Assembly: GCA_937901915.1 (NCBI GenBank)
Contig: CALGUD010000147.1
Location: 70,974-134,973, forward strand
DNA from: an uncultured Flavobacteriaceae bacterium
Lineage (GTDB): Bacteria > Bacteroidota > Bacteroidia > Flavobacteriales > Flavobacteriaceae
Length of the DNA: 64,000 nucleotides
Direction: 5' to 3'
Shown here piece after piece: positions 53,179 through 61,634 of the stretch; position 1 is the stretch's first letter, and every line of letters starts with the position of its first letter. The notes beneath the pieces are model-generated. The model was not told the origin of the DNA, did no database searches, and was given only the letters and a program-made list of their open reading frames with translations. Both the position numbers and the translations under genes were made by a program.

Positions 53179-54975
53179 TTAATTTGCTTTAATCTCGCTT
53201 TCTATTTCTAATAACACATTTTTAAAGTGATTTAATTGAATTACTATTTGAGATTTAGAACTTTGAAAAGCTGTCTCCAACTCACTAAATATATTTTGAT
53301 AATAAGAAACTCCTTCTTGCAAATTGCTGTTAAAAGTTAGTAAATACTTATTTTGACGGGCATCTGCAACTCCTCTTTTTACTTCTTCGAGTTTCTTTTT
53401 AATATAATCAACATACAGCTCGAGTTCTTTTATAAACATATGAGGACGATCTGCCCTTGCCATACCCGTTTTTTTCCCATAAATATGGTCGGTGATTTCA
53501 TTTAAACTCATTGTTTTTGAAAAGTAAGCCAAATTAGGCCCGGGACAAATAGAAACTCCTTCCCCTTCCTTCTTGGTACTTAAATTATACTTTAGCAGTG
53601 CAGATGTACCTAAACCCACACATACACAGGACTTTTCTATAATTTTATCATATTTATCCTGGTAAATTTCGGGTGTGAGATTTTCTTTTTGAAGTTCTTT
53701 AATTTTTAAATCCTCATATTGACGTGAAGCCACACAGAGTGCTTTACTTCCAAATTCAGTGTTTAAAGCAACATACTTTTTCGGACAGGAACTTCCCGGT
53801 CTTCCTTTATTAATAAGCCTCATCTTTTCTTCATCCTTGGTATTTCCTCTTAAATTATTAAATGGTACTCCAAGTGGTGAAATATCGCTTAAATACAAGT
53901 CTTCTTCTTTCGCTTTCACTAACTTTTCCAAAGTATCATTATCTACAGTTGTTGCTTCAGGAACCAATAAAAAAGGTGTCCCCCACCCTACTGAATCTAT
54001 TTGGTAATGATCTAGCAAAAATTGGTGTTCTTCGGCAGTACCCACTCCTCCTTGTGCTGTTATTCTAACAGGTAATGATGATGCAGGGACAAATTTATTT
54101 TTATCAGAAAGCGCTGTAATAAGTAAGCTATGTACTGATTGAATTAATTCTTCTTTATTATCCCTGAACTGTGCAAGTATTGGCCCTAAAAGGTATCCAT
54201 CCGTCGCAAAAGCGTGCCCACCACAATTTAATCCTGATTCTATTCTGTACTCCGATACCCATATTCCTTTTTTTGCGAGAAATTTTCCCTGGATCAATGC
54301 GGACCTGTAATCACTGACTTTTAATACAATTTTCTTTTTTAAATGTCCGTTTGGATCAGGATAAAAATCATCAAACTGTTCCATATAACTGTACAATCTC
54401 GGATTCATTCCGGCTGAGAGAATTAAGGATGACGATAAATTACTATTGGCATACCCTCTTAATGCTGCATGGGCATCATTATACTCTAAAGGTAATTTTT
54501 CATTCTTAATATAATTATCCTTGTCAACCTTAGTCATTATATTTACATCTATACTACCCATTGAAAGGTTAGATTCTATCCAGTCCCGTAAATCCTTTAA
54601 ATTAAAATTACTGGTAATAAGGCTCTTGAATTGTGTCTTTATTTGTGATGACTCCGGAAGCATATTAAGATATTGATTCAGTTCATTGCTAAATCCATTG
54701 GCCAAACTTTTTACTTCTTCAAACTTCTTTTCTGCCAGGCTAGCTATTAAATTAAGGTAGGATGTGATTCTCCTGGCCCTGAAATCTTCAACATCTTCTT
54801 TAATTTCACGATAGGTTATTCCCATACTTTCACAATACATGTTTCTTAATTTCTCCATGAGCTGGTCATCTACTAAAGAAATTACCGAATCAATACCCAG
54901 GGGAGAAACCTTTAAAGGGGTATCAATAGTAAAGCCTATTCCCATAACCGGGATATGAAATGAATGTAACTTCAT
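53179..54975 (-). CDS. Uncharacterised nitronate-monooxygenase-like protein of the nitrite-reductase island
   Basis: 598 residues, no signal peptide. The middle part has the marks of the FMN-binding barrel of nitronate monooxygenase/FabK proteins: SGLNCGGHAFATDGY matches their EAGGH block, and RITAQGGVGTAEEHQFLL with VGWGTPFLLVPEA matches GGIG...GTRFLxTPEA. Around this core are an extra helical N-terminal region (~30-200) and a C-terminal region with more cysteines (GSSCPKKY, ALCVASRQY, KSCVCVGLG, SICPGPN) and a final coiled coil. The cysteines could bind a metal cluster. It is divergent from nirK, under a class II FNR-like site, and just upstream of the NO-sensing rrf2 gene. The family is not one I can name; the role in nitrogen-oxide metabolism is inference. 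Confidence 0.75.
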   Translation of the reverse strand: MKLHSFHIPVMGIGFTIDTPLKVSPLGIDSVISLVDDQLMEKLRNMYCESMGITYREIKEDVEDFRARRITSYLNLIASLAEKKFEEVKSLANGFSNELNQYLNMLPESSQIKTQFKSLITSNFNLKDLRDWIESNLSMGSIDVNIMTKVDKDNYIKNEKLPLEYNDAHAALRGYANSNLSSSLILSAGMNPRLYSYMEQFDDFYPDPNGHLKKKIVLKVSDYRSALIQGKFLAKKGIWVSEYRIESGLNCGGHAFATDGYLLGPILAQFRDNKEELIQSVHSLLITALSDKNKFVPASSLPVRITAQGGVGTAEEHQFLLDHYQIDSVGWGTPFLLVPEATTVDNDTLEKLVKAKEEDLYLSDISPLGVPFNNLRGNTKDEEKMRLINKGRPGSSCPKKYVALNTEFGSKALCVASRQYEDLKIKELQKENLTPEIYQDKYDKIIEKSCVCVGLGTSALLKYNLSTKKEGEGVSICPGPNLAYFSKTMSLNEITDHIYGKKTGMARADRPHMFIKELELYVDYIKKKLEEVKRGVADARQNKYLLTFNSNLQEGVSYYQNIFSELETAFQSSKSQIVIQLNHFKNVLLEIESEIKAN

Positions 54976-55038
54976 AAATTTTGTGGTTTTTGGTGATATT
55001 TTTAATCAGGTTAATGGTTCATTAAAAACTGTTGGCGA

Positions 55039-55082
55039 CAAAAATAGAGAATGAGGTATCCCCATTTCATGACTATTGTCAT
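55039..55082 (-). promoter_or_regulatory. Promoter of the 598-residue gene with FNR/CRP-like site
   Basis: ATGAC-TATT-GTCAT (55069-55082) is a perfect palindrome. On the minus strand TATTTTTG (55039-55046), a perfect TAnnTTTG, follows after exactly 22 bases. No TTTG is present at -33, as expected when an activator supplies contact. Confidence 0.7.
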
Positions 55083-55146
55083 ATAAAGGATTCTCTAAAG
55101 TTTATATTTTGGGCATCTGAATAGAATATTCATGTCTTTTAGAAAT

Positions 55147-55190
55147 ATGATAAATATCATATTTAAGCATTGTTTTCATTTTTACTTTTA
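55147..55190 (+). promoter_or_regulatory. nirK promoter with FNR/CRP-like site
   Basis: ATGAT-AAAT-ATCAT (55147-55160) is the core of a longer perfect palindrome (55143-55164). Exactly 22 bases later TACTTTTA (55183-55190) gives a -7 box with one mismatch. No -33 element is present. Confidence 0.7.
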
Positions 55191-55213
55191 TAAAAGACAA
55201 AATAGTCTTTTAT
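55190..55213 (+). promoter_or_regulatory. AAAGAY-N6-GTCTTT palindrome at the nirK start site
   Basis: Perfect 9-base arms (ATAAAAGAC / GTCTTTTAT) with a 6-base spacer. It starts on the last base of the -7 box, as at nrdG, and covers the expected start of transcription; probably the operator of an Rrf2-type repressor. Confidence 0.7.
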
Positions 55214-55234
55214 TATTAATCTGAACAACGAAAT

Positions 55235-56329
55235 ATGAAAACAAAAAACCCAATCGTATTGTTAGTAGGTGCAGGGATACTTATAGTGATCCTGGTTGCA
55301 TTTTTGTCGTCGTCTTCAAGTAAAGAAAATGACGGGAAATATTACTTGAGTCCTGCAGATATACCCGTTAGCCTGGAAATGAAGGCTGAATTAACAGCAC
55401 CACCGCTTGTTCCTAAACCTACTGCAAAAAGAAAAGCAAAAAAACTTCTTGTAGAAATGGAGGTTTTAGAACAGGAGAGTGAAATGGCCGATGGCGTAAG
55501 TTATGTCTATTGGACATTTGGAGGCTCTGTGCCCGGAAGCTTTATCAGGACCAAAATTGGTGATGAAGTAGAATTCACTTTAAAAAATCATCCGGATAAT
55601 AAATTACCTCACAATATTGATTTACATGCCGTAACAGGACCCGGAGGAGGTGCATCTTCTTCGTTTGTAGCCCCCGGACATGAAATTCAATTTTCCTTTA
55701 AGGTATTAAACCCCGGATTATATGTATATCATTGCGCCACTGCTCCTGTAGGTATGCACATTGCAAACGGAATGTATGGTTTAATTCTTGTAGAACCTGA
55801 AGAAGGGCTTCCCCCTGTTGATAAGGAATACTATATCATGCAAGGTGATTTTTACACCAAAGGTGAAAATGGAGAGCGAGGGTTACAACCGTTTGATATG
55901 AACAAAGCAGTAGATGAAGATGCCGATTATGTGGTATTCAACGGAAAAGTAGGTGCCCTAACAGGTGACAATGCCATAACAGCTCAGGTTGGAGAAACCG
56001 TAAGGTTGTATGTTGGGAACGGAGGGCCTAACCTCCTGTCTTCCTTTCACGTAATTGGTGAAATTTTTGACAAAGTATGGATAGAAGGAGGTGATCTTAT
56101 CAATACGAATGTACAAACTACCCTTATTCCGGCAGGTGGTGCAGCTATTGTAGAATTCAAAGTTGATGTGCCCGGAACTTTTATCCTGGTTGACCATTCA
56201 ATTTTCAGGGCCTTTAATAAAGGTGCGCTAGGTATGCTCAATGTAGAGGGAGAAGAAAATATACTCCGGAACTCAGCAGGAAGGCGTGTACCAACCGGAA
56301 GGTGGCGGGATTCAAACAATGCCTGTTGA
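55235..56329 (+). CDS. nirK: Copper-containing nitrite reductase (NO-forming)
   Basis: Reduces nitrite to NO in the periplasm. N-terminal membrane anchor or signal (VLLVGAGILIVILVAFLSS), then two cupredoxin domains. Type 1 and type 2 copper ligands are readable: PHNIDLHA (His, catalytic Asp, His), YHCATAPVGMHIANGMYG (His, Cys, His, Met), SSFHVIGEIF (catalytic His) and LVDHSIFRA (His). The frame stops 26 codons after GALGMLNVEG with an unrelated tail (RNSAGRRVPTG...), while the neighbouring frame continues as YSGTQQEGVYQP into a cytochrome c domain. The gene therefore appears to be a NirK-cytochrome c fusion broken by a frameshift near 56251-56264; the copper part is intact. Confidence 0.9.
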   Translation: MKTKNPIVLLVGAGILIVILVAFLSSSSSKENDGKYYLSPADIPVSLEMKAELTAPPLVPKPTAKRKAKKLLVEMEVLEQESEMADGVSYVYWTFGGSVPGSFIRTKIGDEVEFTLKNHPDNKLPHNIDLHAVTGPGGGASSSFVAPGHEIQFSFKVLNPGLYVYHCATAPVGMHIANGMYGLILVEPEEGLPPVDKEYYIMQGDFYTKGENGERGLQPFDMNKAVDEDADYVVFNGKVGALTGDNAITAQVGETVRLYVGNGGPNLLSSFHVIGEIFDKVWIEGGDLINTNVQTTLIPAGGAAIVEFKVDVPGTFILVDHSIFRAFNKGALGMLNVEGEENILRNSAGRRVPTGRWRDSNNAC

Positions 56330-56699
56330 CAAGAATATTGCACAAACAAATGAGGCAGCAGAATCATTTGAAGAGCGAATGGAATTTGGGAAAGCAACCT
56401 ACATGAGAACCTGTTTTGCCTGTCACCAGGGAGAAGGGCAAGGAATTCCAAAGGTATTTCCTCCACTTGCTGATTCAGATTACCTGAATGCCGATGTATA
56501 CCGTGCCATTGACATCGTCCTACATGGAAAATCAGGAGAAATAACTGTAAACGGAGAAAAATATAATAGCGTAATGACTAGCCAGGACCTCACAGATGAA
56601 GAGGCTGCCAACGTACTTACTTACATTTACAACAGTTGGGGAAATTCTAAAAAAGAAGTAACTCCGGCTATGATAGCCAGCAAAAGGAATGTGCATTAA
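56262..56699 (+). CDS. Cytochrome c domain of NirK, out of frame with the copper domain
   Basis: A class I cytochrome c domain: haem site RTCFACHQGEGQG (CxxCH), FPPLADSDYLNADVYRAIDI, and the candidate axial Met in YNSVMTSQDLTDEE. The frame begins without a start codon or signal peptide that would allow separate export; the first possible start (GTG, 56286) lies inside the nirK tail. Upstream in this frame YSGTQQEGVYQP matches the linker expected after the NirK cupredoxin. It is best read as the C-terminal electron-entry domain of NirK, joined by a frameshift (one extra or two missing bases) that may be real or a sequencing error. Confidence 0.8.
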   Translation, partial: YSGTQQEGVYQPEGGGIQTMPVDKNIAQTNEAAESFEERMEFGKATYMRTCFACHQGEGQGIPKVFPPLADSDYLNADVYRAIDIVLHGKSGEITVNGEKYNSVMTSQDLTDEEAANVLTYIYNSWGNSKKEVTPAMIASKRNVH

Positions 56700-56715
56700 T
56701 TTAATTAATTTACCT

Positions 56716-57498
56716 ATGACTCCTTCTTTAAAAATAACCTTCTCAGTTCTCATGTGTTTGAGTATAATTAGCGGCATAAAAGCACAGACAGAGAATATGG
56801 TTGTCATTGAAGGAGGAGTTTTTATTCCTCTTTACGGAATAGATTCAACTACCGTTGAAGTAAATGATTTTTTAATGGATATTTACCCGGTAACCAATAG
56901 TGAGTATGCAGCATTTTTACAAAAATATCCCGAGTGGAACCGCAATAATATAAAACGAATATTTGCCGACAAAAACTACCTCACGCTATGGGAAAACGAG
57001 AATACTTTGGGCGACCATGGAAACCCCGATTCTCCTGTAACAAATATATCCTGGTTTGCTGCAAAAAAATATTGTGAATGCCTTGGCAAAAGACTGCCAA
57101 CAGTTGACGAATGGGAATATGCAGCAATGGCAGATGAACATAGTCCGGATGCGAGAAAAAATAAAAACTATAACCAATACATCCTGAAATGGTATGAAAC
57201 ACCAAAATCGTTTAACAATACCATTGGCTCTACTTTTAAAAATTATTGGGGCGTATACGACCTGCACGGGTTGGTATGGGAATGGACTATGGATTTTAAC
57301 TCTGTATTAATTTCGGGGGAATCAAGGAAAGATTTTGATAAAGACAGTAATTTATTTTGCGGCAGTGCGGCGGTAGGCTCATCGGACCTGATGAATTATG
57401 CAGCTTTTATGCGGTACGCCTTTAGAGGTAGTATGAAAGCAAATTACTCCGTACGAAATTTAGGGTTTAGGTGCGTAAAAGACCTTCCCGCCCAATAA
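56716..57498 (+). CDS. nirV: NirV-like formylglycine-generating-enzyme-domain protein
   Basis: 260 residues from the ATG at 56716, which yields a signal peptide ending in KAQ; an earlier ATG (56689) overlaps the cytochrome frame. The SUMF1/FGE fold is clear: MVVIEGGVFIPLYG, MDIYPVTNSEYAAFL, PVTNISWFAAKKYCECLGKR, LPTVDEWEYAAMA, YDLHGLVWEWTMDF and NYSVRNLGFRCVK. NirV proteins are encoded with nirK in several denitrifiers and their exact job is unsettled. It follows the nirK unit by 16 bases and precedes the SCO gene by 9. Confidence 0.82.
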   Translation: MTPSLKITFSVLMCLSIISGIKAQTENMVVIEGGVFIPLYGIDSTTVEVNDFLMDIYPVTNSEYAAFLQKYPEWNRNNIKRIFADKNYLTLWENENTLGDHGNPDSPVTNISWFAAKKYCECLGKRLPTVDEWEYAAMADEHSPDARKNKNYNQYILKWYETPKSFNNTIGSTFKNYWGVYDLHGLVWEWTMDFNSVLISGESRKDFDKDSNLFCGSAAVGSSDLMNYAAFMRYAFRGSMKANYSVRNLGFRCVKDLPAQ

Positions 57499-57507
57499 AA
57501 CATAAAA

Positions 57508-58125
57508 ATGACTACTATGAACACCATAAGAAACCTGTTTTTTGCATTTGTTATAACCTTAACTTCCTGTAAGGATATAAATAAACAAGAAGAAATTAGT
57601 GAGACAAAGGTAATTAATACCAATAAAGCCATCTCAGGCATGTCTATTTATAACTTACCGTCTGTATGGACAACACAAAATGATGAGGAAATTGAACTGA
57701 AAGCCCTTAAAGGAGATGTTATTGTAATGGTGATGATATATACTTCCTGTAAAGCAGCCTGCCCCAGGTTGGTTGCAGATATGAGGGCTATTGAAGCTGA
57801 AATCCCGGAATTAAAAAAGGATAATGTAAAACTTGTGCTTGTAAGTATTGATCCCAAAACCGATACACCTCAACGTCTTAAAGAATTTTCCATAGAAAAT
57901 GAAATGGCAACAGAACAATGGTTATTTTTAAGGGGATCCGAAGCGGACACAAGGGAATTTGCTGCAGTACTCGCAGTAAATTATAAAAAAATAAGTCCAA
58001 TGGATTTTTCACATTCAAACATTATTAGTGTTTTTAACCAGGAAGGGGAATTGGTACACCAACAAGAAGGTTTAGCTGTAAATAACCAGGAAACAGTAAG
58101 TAAAATTATAGAATTGGCACATTAA
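57508..58125 (+). CDS. SCO1/SenC-type copper chaperone, lipoprotein
   Basis: 205 residues. Lipoprotein signal (FVITLTSC, then KDINKQ). Thioredoxin-like SCO domain with the copper-binding pair in YTSCKAACPRL (CxxxC) and the distal His in MDFSHSNII; VLVSIDPKTDTPQRL is the typical SCO segment. SCO proteins load copper into oxidases or nitrous-oxide/nitrite reductases. Last gene of the nirK-nirV-sco unit, so it probably matures NirK copper sites. Confidence 0.9.
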   Translation: MTTMNTIRNLFFAFVITLTSCKDINKQEEISETKVINTNKAISGMSIYNLPSVWTTQNDEEIELKALKGDVIVMVMIYTSCKAACPRLVADMRAIEAEIPELKKDNVKLVLVSIDPKTDTPQRLKEFSIENEMATEQWLFLRGSEADTREFAAVLAVNYKKISPMDFSHSNIISVFNQEGELVHQQEGLAVNNQETVSKIIELAH

Positions 58126-58153
58126 ACAGTGCCGTAAGCTAAATTATACCGTT

Positions 58154-59503
58154 TTAATTCAGGAAAAATTGAGCCAGGGAATTCAGGTTTTCTGATTGCA
58201 TCTCTATTTCACCGTTCAGGTCAATTACATTACCCTGCCCCGTGGCTGATAATTTTATATATTTTACAGCTTTAACATAATCTGAATAGCGGGAATTATC
58301 AATTTGTTTACTTAGCTGAACTAAATCAATATTTAAACCTATAAAATCTGTTGTACTCTCTAATGTTAAATCTGAATTGGGAGGTGTATTGCCCAGGGTA
58401 AAAGATCCGGAATCTATTTCCCGATAACTCAATTCATATAAAGGAAAAACGTCCCTGTTTAATTTATTGTCCACAAGTATTTTTTCTTTTTCAAGTAATC
58501 TATGGGAATTGTACGGATCACCTTTAATCGTTAGTTTTATACCCGGTACTTTTTTCTTCTGAATTGTTTTTACTTCAACTTTTTCAAAATCATCATCATA
58601 TTCATAGGCAATAATAGTATCATGTTGAATTACTTCCCCTCCAATTTCAATTTGCATTTGGCCTTTATAATAAGTTAGCAGACTATCCAGGGGAATAAGT
58701 TTCTCAGCCACAGTCTTATTTTTTACGCTGTTGGAATTAAATGTTCCCGTAAACCAACCAAACACAGCAACATCTGTTTGAGGTTGTTGTACCATTATTT
58801 TACGTGAAGGCAGAATGAGGTTCTTAGGTTTTTTAATCTTTCCGCTAATAATTGTTTTTCCTTTTTTAAAATGAACTTCTGTAACATCTTCATCTTTCAT
58901 TGCCACCACATCGGCATTGTTCTGTTTGAAGGAAGAAAGTAGTGTACTGCCAGAATCCATCATTTCTTTTTCCAGGAGGATTTCTTCTAAAATAGTTTCA
59001 ACATTTGTACTTGAAAATGAATAGGACATTACAAGCTTTCTAGAATTATAAACAACCTGTATTTTTTTGTTGGACGATTGTCCATACCGTCTCTCATCAT
59101 TCGATGTAAAAGATGTTATGCCTAATCTTTTCTTTAAAAAATATTCAAGGTTTGTAGTGTCTTTTAATTTCAAGGTGGTAAAAAATGTATTGGGAGTTTC
59201 TTTAAGATTATAAATGAAAATATTTGCTGGATAAACTATTCCATGACTTCTTTTTTCTTTTTTTTCTTCAGAAGATTCTTCCTTTTCAGGGAAAGATTTA
59301 CTTTTCAGTATATCCCAGGCCATCTTTCGGATCAATTGGTCTACACTAACTTTTACAATTAAGTCTGCTTTGTTATGTATTGTATTTTTATACGAAGAAT
59401 ATTGCCTGTACTGAAGAACCCCAAAAACGGTAAGAAGCAGCAATAACAAAGCTATTGCTGCTATTTTTATAAATTTTATGCGTTTCCCGGACTTAAACTT
59501 CAT
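58154..59503 (-). CDS. Membrane-anchored protein of unknown function
   Basis: 449 residues. A basic N-terminus and one transmembrane helix (FIKIAAIALLLLLLTVFGVL) are followed by a large soluble, beta-rich extracytoplasmic region with a highly charged loop (FPEKEESSEEKKEKRSHG). The C-terminal stretch (YVKAVKYIKLSATGQGNVID) resembles the end of lipid/AsmA-like beta proteins only loosely. I do not recognise a family. Overlaps the upstream gene by 4 bases (ATGA) and converges on the SCO gene. Confidence 0.6.
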   Translation of the reverse strand: MKFKSGKRIKFIKIAAIALLLLLLTVFGVLQYRQYSSYKNTIHNKADLIVKVSVDQLIRKMAWDILKSKSFPEKEESSEEKKEKRSHGIVYPANIFIYNLKETPNTFFTTLKLKDTTNLEYFLKKRLGITSFTSNDERRYGQSSNKKIQVVYNSRKLVMSYSFSSTNVETILEEILLEKEMMDSGSTLLSSFKQNNADVVAMKDEDVTEVHFKKGKTIISGKIKKPKNLILPSRKIMVQQPQTDVAVFGWFTGTFNSNSVKNKTVAEKLIPLDSLLTYYKGQMQIEIGGEVIQHDTIIAYEYDDDFEKVEVKTIQKKKVPGIKLTIKGDPYNSHRLLEKEKILVDNKLNRDVFPLYELSYREIDSGSFTLGNTPPNSDLTLESTTDFIGLNIDLVQLSKQIDNSRYSDYVKAVKYIKLSATGQGNVIDLNGEIEMQSENLNSLAQFFLN

Positions 59504-61632
59504 TTTTCAATGTGTCCGATAAGATTCAGCATATATGTTAATGCATTTTTATGTCCTGCAGGTGTTTCCAAAACCACTTCGGAAGTAATCTTATTATTTT
59601 TAAGCTTTGAAGATTTTATATAAAAATCTGCCGCATTGTTTAAGAAATAATTTGCAAAATTAAACCCACTGGAATCCAATTCATCCAAAGGCACGTTTTT
59701 AATTATCCTCTCTCCATTAAAATAAACAGAATAATTCCCGCTATTAATAATTTTTTTGTGCCTGGAAGATAGGTTTCCTCGTACCGTATTGTTGATTATT
59801 GCTTTCATTCCTGCTTCTGAAGTATTCAGGAAAAAAATACCGTCTTTTATGGTAAAATACAATCCGAGGGGAAAATCTCTGTTGCTGTCTACTATTTTAT
59901 AATAACCGCTTTCTTTTTGTACCTCCCCTTTTCTAACCAAGTAATTCATAAGATTAGTAATGAACTTTGTGTCTTCAGTAGATATCATAAGTAGAAAATC
60001 AGGTGCTTTTTCCATTTTTGTTTTTTCTACTTCCTTATAATTATATGCATCGTCATATTCATAATCGATATAAGTAACTTCTTTCTCAGAGAAATCCGAC
60101 AAAACAAGCATTGCGTCACCTTTTATTACCTTAGAAACGGCTTCCTCATCAAGTAAGAGAGAAAACAGTTCTGCTCCCAATTCCAGCTCTTCAGTTTTGT
60201 CACCAAGAAAAGGGGATGTTGTTTCAGCCACAAATTTAGGGTATTCTTCTAAGGTGTTCTTTACATTAATATTGTAGGTCACATATCCCAGGAATTCGTC
60301 TTCGTTAATATAATTAAAGAACTTTCTGTTAATTTTTTTATCTAATATACGTTTGTAACTTTTAGCTAGTTTATCGCTTAATGAAACGCTGAAATCAACA
60401 CGAGCCCGGGTTTCTTCGAAATACAAATTAGAAGTTAATTCTCCATAACCCATAAACATATTATTAGAATCCATATCTACCTTTAAAACAGAATATATCC
60501 CGGAGTATAAACCTGACAGGGTATTTCCCATGTGCGGGTTCCAGATATTTGCAGCAGCCTTATTATCTATTTGGTTTAAATAACTTTTATTAGTTGAAAT
60601 AGATTTTATTGCAGGTTTCATAACACTATGGGTCATACTGGCCGTCCACCTGTCTTCTAAGGCTTTCTTCTCATCGTAATAATCTTTGTACCTATATGGA
60701 TCTTCCATTTTTACAACATTAAATTCATGGCCAACTAAGGTAGCCTCTTCAATTAGCTCCTTTGCTTTTTCCTTATCCTTGTTATTTGTAAAATTTTCGG
60801 CTGCTTTATTTAAATAAACTCTTTTATTGTTTAAAAAATTATTTAAGGCTCCCATATCATACTCATCAATACTATCTATTGCTTTAGCCACTCCTGTAAA
60901 ATGTTCTACCTGGCTTTTTAATATGATTAATTCGGGAGAATTGTTTTCTGCGGCTGCGATTTTGAACTGTTCGCCAAAAGTATAGAAACCGTATGCATAT
61001 TCCTGAAGGGTATAATTCGCAAAATATGGCACTTCATTATATCCCATTTCTGGTGCTATAATATCATAATCCAATCCATTGGGGATCTCCTCCTCTATTG
61101 CCTCTTCGATATCATCTTGTGCATAATTTTCTTTTTCTAACGCAAGTTCTGCTTCAATTACAGAGAAGTCATACTCCTCAAAGTAGGCATGGTTATATGA
61201 ACCCATTATCAGAACTAATTTTTTGTCATCCCAGGCCATATAATTACTTTCATCTATCCTATGCATTTTATACGATCCTTTATCAGTAACATCTGTGTGT
61301 AATGTTTCTAAAAAAGAATTATTTTTTAAAGGGAATAGAAAGGTTGTATAAGACAAACTGTCTGTTTGTGCATGATACAGATAAATTGTGGCTTCGGTGT
61401 CAATCCCAAAATCATTAAATGAGTGTATTTGTTGATCTTTTTTCTTTGAGATTTTCTCCAGTACTTTTTTTAAAGGAGAATTATCAAGTTCATTGATAGA
61501 AACAGACCTTAAAATGGTATTTCCGTTTATACTTCCTACCAAGGTGGCGTCGTAAGGTATATATTCCTTAAGGTCTTGTGCCTGAAGTATTGAAAAGCCT
61601 GCTAGTGCAATAATGTAAAAAAGTTTTTTCAT
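59500..61632 (-). CDS. Large exported protein, possibly DUF4836-like
   Basis: 710 residues with a signal peptide (ends ILQAQ). The mature start LKEYIPYDATLVGSINGNTI resembles the opening of DUF4836-type proteins of Bacteroidota (a domain beginning with a residence of IPxDA and Gly/Asn repeats), but this is a weak judgement. The centre is rich in Glu/Tyr repeats (YEYDDAYNYKEVEKTK) and the C-terminus has paired beta segments (GLYFTIKDGIFFLNTS). Function unknown. It sits between a lipoprotein (2-base gap) and a membrane-anchored protein (overlap), so the three form an envelope complex candidate. Confidence 0.6.
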   Translation of the reverse strand: MKKLFYIIALAGFSILQAQDLKEYIPYDATLVGSINGNTILRSVSINELDNSPLKKVLEKISKKKDQQIHSFNDFGIDTEATIYLYHAQTDSLSYTTFLFPLKNNSFLETLHTDVTDKGSYKMHRIDESNYMAWDDKKLVLIMGSYNHAYFEEYDFSVIEAELALEKENYAQDDIEEAIEEEIPNGLDYDIIAPEMGYNEVPYFANYTLQEYAYGFYTFGEQFKIAAAENNSPELIILKSQVEHFTGVAKAIDSIDEYDMGALNNFLNNKRVYLNKAAENFTNNKDKEKAKELIEEATLVGHEFNVVKMEDPYRYKDYYDEKKALEDRWTASMTHSVMKPAIKSISTNKSYLNQIDNKAAANIWNPHMGNTLSGLYSGIYSVLKVDMDSNNMFMGYGELTSNLYFEETRARVDFSVSLSDKLAKSYKRILDKKINRKFFNYINEDEFLGYVTYNINVKNTLEEYPKFVAETTSPFLGDKTEELELGAELFSLLLDEEAVSKVIKGDAMLVLSDFSEKEVTYIDYEYDDAYNYKEVEKTKMEKAPDFLLMISTEDTKFITNLMNYLVRKGEVQKESGYYKIVDSNRDFPLGLYFTIKDGIFFLNTSEAGMKAIINNTVRGNLSSRHKKIINSGNYSVYFNGERIIKNVPLDELDSSGFNFANYFLNNAADFYIKSSKLKNNKITSEVVLETPAGHKNALTYMLNLIGHIEK

Positions 61633-61634
61633 TT

